Shown here: positions 1-6,683 of the stretch, one piece after another
How positions within the stretch are numbered: position 1 is the first letter of the stretch
Layout of the letters: every line of letters starts with the position of its first letter
NCBI GenBank assembly: GCA_039808765.1
Contig: JBDHTQ010000003.1
Span: forward strand, 124,001-188,000
Source: JBDHTQ01 sp039808765
GTDB lineage: Bacteria > Pseudomonadota > Alphaproteobacteria > UBA2400
DNA: 64,000 nt
Direction of reading: 5' to 3'
Notes under the pieces: model-generated
Told to the model about the DNA's origin: nothing
The model's database searches: none
Seen by the model: only the letters and a program-made list of their open reading frames with translations
Translations under genes and position numbers: made by a program

Positions 1-101
1 AAACAAACTTAAGAAAAATATGCGGTGTTAAATAGCCTTTGTTTCATGTTCGTTATTTGGTCGGATTGTCATGGTTCAAAAGTTGTGCCAATAGTGTGGG
101 C

Positions 102-1073
102 ATGCTTCGCTCTATCATGAAATCGACGTTATTATTTCTGTCTATCTTTGTATCGCATGCGGCTTATGCCGAGCAGGGGTTTGATCTTTGGCTTGAATCT
201 TTTCAGTTGCGTGCCGAACAGGAAGGGTTAACTTCACAATTGGTGCAAAATGCATTGTCTGGCATTGAGTTTTTGCCGAACGTAATTGCATTGGATCAAA
301 AGCAACCCGAAAAATCTGTCACATTCGTGCGTTATGCAAGTAATATCCTGAATTCTGCACGTGTTCAGACGGGCCGTCGTCTTTACACCATGCATCGGGC
401 GCACCTGGAAAGAATTGCTGAAGAGTATGGGGTTCAGGCGAAATATATTGTAGCGCTATGGGGCATTGAAACAAGCTTTGGTGCCAACATAGGCTCCACA
501 TCGACCCTTTCCGCTCTTGCTACGCTGGCGTATGAAGGGCGGCGAGCAGAATTTTTTCAAAATGAATTGGAGCAAGCCCTTCGGATTATTGATCAAGGGC
601 ATATCACGCCTGATGCAATGATCGGTTCATGGGCAGGGGCGATGGGGCAGTGTCAATTTATGCCCTCCTCTTTTATGAAGTTTGCGATCGATGGGGATGG
701 TGATGGTCGTAAAGATATTTGGAACGACCTTGATGACGTTTTTGCGTCTATCGCTAACTATCTTTCCGAGTCGGGGTGGAAATCTGGGGAGCTTTGGGGG
801 CGTGAGGTTATTCGTCCTGTAAAAGTTTATGAAGCCTGGATCGGTCTGGATCGTACCCGCACATTGACGGAATGGGGTTCTTTAGGCTTTCGGATGAAGG
901 GTGGCGGTGCTTTACCTAAACGGAATGACATAAAAGCATCGCTTATCATGCCAGACGGGCTTGGAGGGCGCGCATTTCTGGTCTATGACAACTACCGGGT
1001 TTTGATGGATTGGAATCGATCAACCTACTTCGCGACCACAGTTGGCCTTCTGGCAGACCAAATAGGAATGTAA
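102..1073 (+). CDS. mltB: Lytic murein transglycosylase, MltB family
   Basis: Periplasmic muramidase-like enzyme that cleaves the MurNAc-GlcNAc bond of peptidoglycan non-hydrolytically. The catalytic glutamate sits in a WGIETSFG motif and is followed by the family motif MGQCQFMPSSF; a calcium-like loop DGDGDGRKD follows. A signal peptide (hydrophobic stretch ending near SHAAYA) begins at the ATG at 117 or 102. The frame is open back to 39, but the extra residues there do not look like an export signal, so 102 is preferred and 117 is possible; no ribosome site is clear at either. It is followed after 6 nt by rlpA and dacA, a wall-remodelling cluster. Family assignment is firm; the exact start is not. 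Confidence 0.9.
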   Translation: MLRSIMKSTLLFLSIFVSHAAYAEQGFDLWLESFQLRAEQEGLTSQLVQNALSGIEFLPNVIALDQKQPEKSVTFVRYASNILNSARVQTGRRLYTMHRAHLERIAEEYGVQAKYIVALWGIETSFGANIGSTSTLSALATLAYEGRRAEFFQNELEQALRIIDQGHITPDAMIGSWAGAMGQCQFMPSSFMKFAIDGDGDGRKDIWNDLDDVFASIANYLSESGWKSGELWGREVIRPVKVYEAWIGLDRTRTLTEWGSLGFRMKGGGALPKRNDIKASLIMPDGLGGRAFLVYDNYRVLMDWNRSTYFATTVGLLADQIGM

Positions 1074-1079
1074 GAGCGT

Positions 1080-2021
1080 ATGAAGATCAAATTTGCTCTG
1101 GCAATGTTGCTTATAATTTTAGCCGGATGTACGTCGTCTCGCGATACTGATGGATCGGGACGTTCAGGCAATTTGGGGGCTTTTAAAGTGGGGAAGCCCT
1201 ATCAGATTTCGGGAAATTGGTACTATCCTCAAGAAAGTTATACATATGATGAAACCGGTATCGCTTCGTGGTATGGTCCCGGATTTCATGGCCAAAAAAC
1301 GGCGAATGGTGAGATTTATCACCAGGGCCAACTGACTGCTGCACACCGCACACTACAAATGCCAAGTTTTGTTCGCGTTACCAATCTAAGTAATGGAAAG
1401 TCTGTGGTTTTACGGGTAAATGATCGTGGCCCGTTTGCGCGCGGTCGAATTATTGATGTGTCCGAGCAAGCGGCAATTCTCTTGGGATTTAAAAACAACG
1501 GAACAGCACGCGTGCGCGTACAGGTTTTGCCTGAGGCCAGCCGACAAATTGCAGCCATGGCTCAGGCCGGTAAAACATGGGATGGTGTGATGCCGACAGA
1601 GGATGGTCAGGCGGCTATCCCAGGATCGCCAACCGCTGTGGCTGCCGCAACCTTGCCCGCGCCCGGTGTTTCAGAATCTGCGCCGCGGCCCTATGAGGTA
1701 AATGGGCAGCCTGTGCCCGCGCATATCATCAATGGTGAATTTTACCCTGATCCCATTGTTGAGCAAAAGCCTGTGCCAGCGACGAGCGCAATTTATATTC
1801 AGGCTGGTGCCTTTAGCCAGCGCGATAATGCTCAGCATCTTGCCGACAGTATCAGCCAATTAAATGGCATGACTGTTTCAGCTTTTGTTGTTGATAAAGA
1901 TGTTAACGGAACGACGTTCCACCGTGTGCGGGTGGGGCCCATCTCTTCAGTAAGTGAAGCGGATAAATTGATTGCGAAGGTTGCCAAAGTTGCACCCGAA
2001 GCACGCACCATTGTTGAATAA
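1080..2021 (+). CDS. rlpA: RlpA-family septal ring lytic transglycosylase, lipoprotein
   Basis: Outer-membrane lipoprotein that acts on denuded glycan strands at the septum. The N-terminus is a lipoprotein signal with lipobox LAGC, lipidated Cys near residue 17. A double-psi beta-barrel domain follows (about residues 60-145; motifs GIASWYGPGFHG, RVTNL and NDRGPF, the last carrying the catalytic Asp). A low-complexity Ala/Pro linker leads to a C-terminal SPOR domain (about 235-312) that binds septal peptidoglycan. At 313 residues the layout is normal for the family. It lies between mltB and dacA on the same strand and is probably co-transcribed. Confidence 0.93.
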   Translation: MKIKFALAMLLIILAGCTSSRDTDGSGRSGNLGAFKVGKPYQISGNWYYPQESYTYDETGIASWYGPGFHGQKTANGEIYHQGQLTAAHRTLQMPSFVRVTNLSNGKSVVLRVNDRGPFARGRIIDVSEQAAILLGFKNNGTARVRVQVLPEASRQIAAMAQAGKTWDGVMPTEDGQAAIPGSPTAVAAATLPAPGVSESAPRPYEVNGQPVPAHIINGEFYPDPIVEQKPVPATSAIYIQAGAFSQRDNAQHLADSISQLNGMTVSAFVVDKDVNGTTFHRVRVGPISSVSEADKLIAKVAKVAPEARTIVE

Positions 2022-2049
2022 AGCTGCTTAAGTAAGAGGAAGAAAAAGC

Positions 2050-3213
2050 ATGAGTACAGTTTGTTGTTGGGTAAATCGTATTGTCTTTGCAATTGTGATG
2101 AGCTGCAGTGCAACAATACCTTTGGCGCATGCAGAGATTGCCGAGAGTCCGGCGCGCGAAGCGATTCTAATTGATGAGAGCACAGGCACTGTTCTTTATG
2201 AGAAAAATGCCGATCAGCGTATGCCAACGGCTTCAATGAGCAAAACCATTACAGCATATATGGTCTTTGATGCGTTGAAAAACGGCAAGCTGACGCTCGA
2301 CCAAAAAATTCCTATTAGCGAACGCGCTTGGCGCATGCAAGGCTCAAAAAGTTTTGTCGAGCTTGGCAATCAGATTGCTGTGGAAGACCTTATTCGGGGC
2401 ATGCTGATTCAATCTGGTAACGATGCGACTGTTGCTCTTGCCGAAGCACTCGGCGGGACAGAGGAGGGCTTTGCCGCAATGGCCACGGCGAAGGCAAAAG
2501 AACTCGGGATGGTGCACACAAACTTTGCGAATGCAACGGGGTGGCCTGATCCCAATCACTATTCTACTGCGCGTGATTTATCAATTTTAGCCGAGCATTT
2601 GATTCATGATTTTCCAGAGTACTATCATTATTTTTCGGAATCAGAGTATACTTATCATGGTATCCGGCAACAAAATCGCGACCCGTTGCTGAAAATGAAT
2701 ATCGGTGCAGATGGTTTAAAGACGGGCCACACAGAGGAAAGTGGTTATGGCCTGATGGGCTCAGCCGTTAAAAATAATCGCCGTTTGATTCTTATTATTA
2801 ATGGGCTTGATAGCGTGACAGCACGGGCTGACGAAGCGGCTCGACTGATGACGTGGGGATTCACGGCAACCGATGTTTATCGTCTGCTTAAAGCTGGTAC
2901 AACGGTAGATACGGCTTCTGTATGGATGGGACGTGAAGCGCACGTACCGCTTGTTCTCAAAGATGACGTAACTGTAACGCTTTCAAAAGAAGCCCATGCA
3001 GGCTTGAAAGTGGATGTAATCACTGATGAACCGTTGATTGCTCCTTTAACAGAGGGTCAGAATGTGGGCGTGGTGCGTGTAACTGCGCCGGGTATGACTG
3101 AACAAACCTATCCGCTCTATACGGGTCATGCTGTGGTCAAGCTTGGTTTTGTTCGGCGGTTGGGGGCTAAGTTTTCATACTTTATAAAAGGGAGTGAGTC
3201 AGAACATGAATAA
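2050..3213 (+). CDS. dacA: D-alanyl-D-alanine carboxypeptidase (PBP5/6 type)
   Basis: Low-molecular-weight penicillin-binding protein that removes the terminal D-Ala of the pentapeptide stem. An N-terminal signal peptide ends near PLAHA. All three serine-enzyme motifs are visible: SMSK (Ser62, Lys65), SGN (122-124) and KTG (224-226). The C-terminal beta-sandwich and an amphipathic tail typical of DacA/DacC follow. The gene is 387 residues, full length. It starts 28 nt after rlpA behind an AAGAGGAAG ribosome site and overlaps the tmk start by 8 nt, so mltB-rlpA-dacA-tmk look like one operon. Confidence 0.95.
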   Translation: MSTVCCWVNRIVFAIVMSCSATIPLAHAEIAESPAREAILIDESTGTVLYEKNADQRMPTASMSKTITAYMVFDALKNGKLTLDQKIPISERAWRMQGSKSFVELGNQIAVEDLIRGMLIQSGNDATVALAEALGGTEEGFAAMATAKAKELGMVHTNFANATGWPDPNHYSTARDLSILAEHLIHDFPEYYHYFSESEYTYHGIRQQNRDPLLKMNIGADGLKTGHTEESGYGLMGSAVKNNRRLILIINGLDSVTARADEAARLMTWGFTATDVYRLLKAGTTVDTASVWMGREAHVPLVLKDDVTVTLSKEAHAGLKVDVITDEPLIAPLTEGQNVGVVRVTAPGMTEQTYPLYTGHAVVKLGFVRRLGAKFSYFIKGSESEHE

Positions 3214-3862
3214 GGCACGTTTTATCACATTTGAAGGGGGCGAAGGTGTTGGTAAGTCGACCCAGATTGCCCGCCTGTGTGAAACCCTGCGTAATGGAGG
3301 AGGTCGCGTGCTGCAAACGCGCGAGCCGGGTGGAACCGTGGGGGCTGAACAGATTCGTCAGATTTTAAAAAGTGGCGATCCCGATAAGTTCGACGGTTTA
3401 ACGGAAACGCTTTTATTTTACGCCGCCCGCCACGATCATATGGTGAAGCTTATTCGTCCGGCATTGGAGGAGGGTAAGTGGGTGGTTTGTGACCGTTTTT
3501 CGGATAGTAGCTATGTTCATCAGCTCTGCTCCGGGCATGTCGATTTAGATACCTACCAAACGATCCGAAAGCTGACAATTGGCGATTTTTCTCCAGAACT
3601 AACGCTTATTCTGGACATGGATCCGGTTGAAGGGCTTTCGCGCTCGAAGGTTCGCTCAATGTCTTCTGAAAATGAAGCCATTGATACGTTGAGATTCGAC
3701 CGTAAAGGCTTAGCCTACCATCAACGTGTGCGCGAGGGTTATTTGCAGTTGGTAAAAGATGAGCCAGAGCGCTGTGTGCTGATCGATGCCAGTGGTTCGC
3801 CCGAAGACGTGCAGCATCGAATCTGGAAGGTTGTGGCAGAGCGATTTACGCTTTCTGAATAA
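3206..3862 (+). CDS. tmk: Thymidylate kinase
   Basis: Phosphorylates dTMP to dTDP in the cytoplasm. P-loop GGEGVGKST near the N-terminus, then REPGG (dTMP-binding) and DRFSDSSYVHQ. A GTG at 3194 would also open the frame, but it directly abuts the AAGGGAG ribosome site; the ATG at 3206 is 12 nt behind that site and gives the family's usual N-terminus, so it is chosen. The start lies inside the last codons of dacA, suggesting translational coupling. In many Alphaproteobacteria holB follows tmk; here a small membrane protein follows instead. Confidence 0.95.
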   Translation: MNKARFITFEGGEGVGKSTQIARLCETLRNGGGRVLQTREPGGTVGAEQIRQILKSGDPDKFDGLTETLLFYAARHDHMVKLIRPALEEGKWVVCDRFSDSSYVHQLCSGHVDLDTYQTIRKLTIGDFSPELTLILDMDPVEGLSRSKVRSMSSENEAIDTLRFDRKGLAYHQRVREGYLQLVKDEPERCVLIDASGSPEDVQHRIWKVVAERFTLSE

Positions 3863-3873
3863 GGCTGACATTT

Positions 3874-4257
3874 ATGCTGAGTGATGCCATGTTGCTGATG
3901 ATTGCGAATGCGATGTTGCATGCCGTGCATACCATCATTTTTTCTGTCAACTTAGTGGGGTGGACTTGGGTACGTACACGCTTGCTTGGATTTTATAGCT
4001 TGCTTTTGACGTTCTTTAGCTGGTTTGGGATGGGTGTTGTCTATGGTTATGGCTATTGCCCGCTTACGGCCCTTCATTGGCATGTTAAAAAATTAATGGG
4101 GGAAGGCGATTTAAGTGAATCATATGCAGCTTATGTTGCTCAGCATTATTTACCGCTGCATGTGTCGGTCCCCATGGTTGATGGTTGGCTTTATGGTGCA
4201 ACGATGATCGCTTTTTGTGCATCAATCTATACGTTATTGCGTTTGCGGTGGATTTAA
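3874..4257 (+). CDS. DUF2784-like small membrane protein
   Basis: A 127-residue protein with three to four hydrophobic segments (about residues 7-30, 38-55, 105-122). The central GYCPLTALHWH stretch matches my memory of the conserved CPLT...W motif of DUF2784 integral membrane proteins, whose function is unknown. It starts 11 nt after tmk and probably shares its transcript. Its place where holB is often found is a neighbourhood difference, not evidence of a replication role. Confidence 0.7.
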   Translation: MLSDAMLLMIANAMLHAVHTIIFSVNLVGWTWVRTRLLGFYSLLLTFFSWFGMGVVYGYGYCPLTALHWHVKKLMGEGDLSESYAAYVAQHYLPLHVSVPMVDGWLYGATMIAFCASIYTLLRLRWI

Positions 4258-4292
4258 CGCTATAAAGTGCTGTCCAGAGTAAAGAGGGGTAA

Positions 4293-4544
4293 ATGAAGAT
4301 GAAAAAAATTACGGTTGCAGTGTTGGCTTTGAGCGTATTATCGGGTTGTGGAATGGACCCGACAGATCGCATGATTTCAGGCGCGGGATTTGGTGCTGGT
4401 TTAGGTGCTTTAACTGCGGTTGCAACCAGCGTCAGCCCCGTGGCCGGATTGGCTGTTGGCGGCCTCTTGGGAGGCACTGTTGCTTACACGAGCGACCCAA
4501 CGGATATCAACTTCGGCAAGCCCATTTGGCGCAAGCGTTATTAA
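4293..4544 (+). CDS. Small glycine-zipper lipoprotein
   Basis: An 83-residue predicted lipoprotein. The signal sequence ends in LSGC (Cys at about 19). The rest is a run of small residues spaced as in glycine zippers (GAGFGAGLGALTAV, GLAVGGLLGG), a pattern known from SlyB/17-kDa-antigen type outer-membrane lipoproteins. A ribosome site (AGAGGGG) precedes the two possible ATG starts at 4293 and 4299. Function unknown. A copy of the dispersed repeat begins shortly after its stop codon. Confidence 0.72.
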   Translation: MKMKKITVAVLALSVLSGCGMDPTDRMISGAGFGAGLGALTAVATSVSPVAGLAVGGLLGGTVAYTSDPTDINFGKPIWRKRY

Positions 4545-4570
4545 AACGCGATCAACCCCTGAGCAAATTT

Positions 4571-4675
4571 AGAGCAAATCCCGAAAAGATGGGATTGAAA
4601 GAGAGCATCTTTGACGGCGTATTTGCGTCAAAAGAATTGAGCAGAGTGCGTCAATCTTTGGGAGATGCGCTCTCA
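4571..4675 (+). repeat. Dispersed intergenic repeat, copy 1 (full length)
   Basis: About 105 nt starting AGAGCAAATCCCGAAAAGAT and ending in GGAGATGCGCTCT. It lies between the convergent lipoprotein and Zur-like genes, ending 8 nt from the Zur stop codon. A short duplicate of its first bases (GAGCAAATTT) sits directly upstream at 4561. Inside are the partly self-complementary blocks shared by all copies: ATCCC...GGGAT, and TTTGACG...CGTCAAA with one changed base in this copy. The last arm is less perfect here (GAGTGCGTC...). Confidence 0.85.
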
Positions 4676-4682
4676 AGGCTGA

Positions 4683-5189
4683 TTAACGCCGTTGAACCGC
4701 CTGAGCGTGCAACTCAGAATTTGTGCAGTTATCACAGAGGCCGACCACCTCAACCACACTTTTGTGTAAAGTAAAATTATGGCTGCGGGCTGCAGAAGAT
4801 AATGCACGGCTGATCGTTTGATCAGAAATTTCTGTCACCAATTTACACTTTTCGCAAACGAGAAACTGTAAAGCATGGTGCTCATGTGGGTGTGGACAGC
4901 CGATATATGCATTTAAGCTCTCAACCCGATGGGCAAGTCCCTGCTCGACCAAAAACTCAAGTGCGCGATAGACCGAAAGCGGCGCAAGTTTGCGTTTTTT
5001 TGTATCGACATCATGCGCATTTAAATCTTCAAGAATATCATATGCGCCCCGCGCGCAGTGGGATTGCCATAAAGACGTCAAAACTTCTTCACGAAGGGGG
5101 GTTAAACGCTGATTTCGGCGATGACACAGCTCTTGCGCAATGGCAACGGCGGCTAAAATACATCCGCGGTGGTCGTGTGTGCTTAGCAT
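4683..5189 (-). CDS. zur: Fur-family metal regulator, Zur-like
   Basis: A 168-residue transcriptional regulator. An N-terminal winged helix (about residues 20-85, with LTPLREEVLTSLW and LSVYRALEFLVEQGL) precedes a C-terminal metal and dimer domain. The HEHH stretch and the CEKC and CDNC pairs correspond to the regulatory and structural zinc sites of the family. GLCDNC close to the C-terminus resembles Zur (GLC..C) more than Fur, so zinc is the likelier metal, but this is a judgement by eye. It converges with the small lipoprotein gene. No zinc-uptake genes are next to it. Confidence 0.8.
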   Translation of the reverse strand: MLSTHDHRGCILAAVAIAQELCHRRNQRLTPLREEVLTSLWQSHCARGAYDILEDLNAHDVDTKKRKLAPLSVYRALEFLVEQGLAHRVESLNAYIGCPHPHEHHALQFLVCEKCKLVTEISDQTISRALSSAARSHNFTLHKSVVEVVGLCDNCTNSELHAQAVQRR

Positions 5190-5281
5190 TTTTACCTCTT
5201 AAACCAGCTTTACTTCCCTTTATAGGCAGAAATAGTTAATAAGTACAGATTATTGCATTGTGGGTATGAGATAGCATGAGA

Positions 5282-5304
5282 AAAAAGCTTAAAAATGGCT
5301 TTTT
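5282..5304. terminator. Hairpin between zur and the 355-residue gene
   Basis: AAAAAGC (5282-5288) pairs with GCTTTTT (5298-5304) across a 9-nt loop. It lies upstream of both divergent genes, so it is more likely an operator or leader structure than a gene end. Weak evidence; only the inverted repeat is observed. Confidence 0.25.
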
Positions 5305-5367
5305 AAAGACAGTTATATTTTCAAAAGTTAGTTTTGATTGCAATAAGGCACACACTTTGATAGATAG

Positions 5368-5382
5368 GACCTATTTTAGGTC
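5368..5382. promoter_or_regulatory. Perfect palindrome upstream of the 355-residue gene
   Basis: GACCTATTTTAGGTC is a perfect inverted repeat with 6-nt arms and a 3-nt centre, ending 33 nt before the ATG at 5416. Its position and symmetry fit an operator site. The regulator is not identifiable from the window, and I did not find a second copy. Confidence 0.35.
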
Positions 5383-5415
5383 TAAATGCATAGTTTCTAA
5401 CTGAAAGTTTAAAAA

Positions 5416-6483
5416 ATGATAGCAATCCCAGCTTCTTTCGACGGTGCAACGTTTGATAAACTCGAATCATTGCGTCGACACACGCCGACTTCCGAACAGT
5501 TTAGAGGTGGCATGTGCGGTTATTGGTCTGACATGATGACTGCTTTTTATTTTTGTTTGTGCTGTGATGTTTCAATGAAAGCCTTACTGAATCAGCATGT
5601 TGGCGATTCTTGTCATTCTATGCTTTCTCATCACATTCGGCAGCAAACGATGTGGCAGATGATGGCGCAGGCAGAAGTACACTACAATGAAACAAAGACC
5701 CTTCCGAGAAATAGAGAAATAGATCGTATGCTAGAAGTTAATGATGTTCAAGGGAGAATACATAGATTTCATCATGACAAAGTGGCTGAGGTGAAAACGT
5801 TTTTGGGGGGTATTTTTAATGAAATTATGGAGTCAATCAGCCGCGATCGTTCAAACGTATCTACTGAGCTTTTTAAAATAGAAGGCGGTAAAAAAATAGC
5901 GAGAGACCTGTATGAAATGCATACAAATCAAGTTATAACGATTATGGATGAAACTTATAACGGAAATCATTGTTTACTCTTTAAAAATGGGCAACATCAT
6001 CAGGTCGCTGATTTAATTCATCGTAATTTCCTCCAATTGGCTGAAGCGGTGGATGATAAAAGTAGTTTTTTATGCGGAGCAGTCTATCAAATGCTGAAAT
6101 TTCTGGCTTTCCGCACAAGAGCTGAAGACCCTTCGCGCCCCATTTTCATAGGGGCATTGTTTAGGGATGTTCCTTTTGTCATGCCCATCGCAGTTCCTGA
6201 TGATTTGATGATAAAAAATCACACAACTCCAGAAGAATATGCGCTTACTGTTACAATGGGTGCTGCTCTTACTATCATAAATTGGCTGCAGGAAGTTGCC
6301 CCGCACCAGTGTTTAGATGCTGGTCCTTCCAATCAATTGTTGACTAGAGGCTTGATGCACGCTCTATACCAAAACTCTGCTGTTCAAGCCACGCAAAAGT
6401 TGTGTAATGCCGTTGGAAGTCTGCCTGTTGCTGATGTAAAACCAAAGCACCCGTTGTATAGTCCACCCATTCAGGTTCACTAG
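5416..6483 (+). CDS. Unrecognised 355-residue protein
   Basis: No family recognised. The protein is soluble-looking, without a clear signal peptide, and rich in His, Met and Cys in its first 100 residues (CGYW, CLCC, SCHSMLSHH). The middle is helical and charged; a more hydrophobic part (about 255-300) contains FIGALFRD and TMGAALTIINWL. There is no visible match to accessory families A or B. The intergenic stretch before it holds a palindrome, and two tandem copies of the dispersed repeat follow its stop codon. It converges with the HD-like gene. Coding is supported by a long open frame with no competing frame and by the clean intergenic edges. Confidence 0.7.
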   Translation: MIAIPASFDGATFDKLESLRRHTPTSEQFRGGMCGYWSDMMTAFYFCLCCDVSMKALLNQHVGDSCHSMLSHHIRQQTMWQMMAQAEVHYNETKTLPRNREIDRMLEVNDVQGRIHRFHHDKVAEVKTFLGGIFNEIMESISRDRSNVSTELFKIEGGKKIARDLYEMHTNQVITIMDETYNGNHCLLFKNGQHHQVADLIHRNFLQLAEAVDDKSSFLCGAVYQMLKFLAFRTRAEDPSRPIFIGALFRDVPFVMPIAVPDDLMIKNHTTPEEYALTVTMGAALTIINWLQEVAPHQCLDAGPSNQLLTRGLMHALYQNSAVQATQKLCNAVGSLPVADVKPKHPLYSPPIQVH

Positions 6484-6504
6484 GGCGCATCACCTAAAGT
6501 CAGC

Positions 6505-6578
6505 CGCGCTCGTTTTATTCTTTTGACGCAAATACGTCGTCAAAGATGGTCTCTACGAGCCCATCTTTTCGGGATTTA
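6505..6578 (-). repeat. Dispersed intergenic repeat, copy 2a
   Basis: Reverse-strand copy lacking part of the terminal hairpin. Its core TTTTATTCTTTTGACGCAAA is repeated 96 nt downstream. The two cores differ by a single base over about 66 nt, so this is a recent tandem duplication. Confidence 0.88.
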
Positions 6579-6582
6579 AACT

Positions 6583-6678
6583 TGAGCGCATCTCCAAGAC
6601 GCGCTCTGTTTTATTCTTTTGACGCAAATACGTCGTCAAAGATGGTCTCTACGCGCCCATCTTTTCGGGATTTGCGCT
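6583..6678 (-). repeat. Dispersed intergenic repeat, copy 2b
   Basis: Reverse-strand copy adjoining 2a, including the GAGCGCATCT...GCGCTC arm. It ends with GGGATTTGCGCT, five bases from the stop codon of the HD-like gene on the minus strand. Together 2a and 2b fill nearly all of the 200-nt convergent gap. Confidence 0.88.
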
Positions 6679-6683
6679 AGCTT

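Noticed and set aside
4346..4774. A 142-codon plus-strand frame overlapping the small lipoprotein and repeat copy 1
   Set aside because: It reads the lipoprotein in another frame and then the repeat; composition (Arg/His/Cys-rich) is not protein-like.
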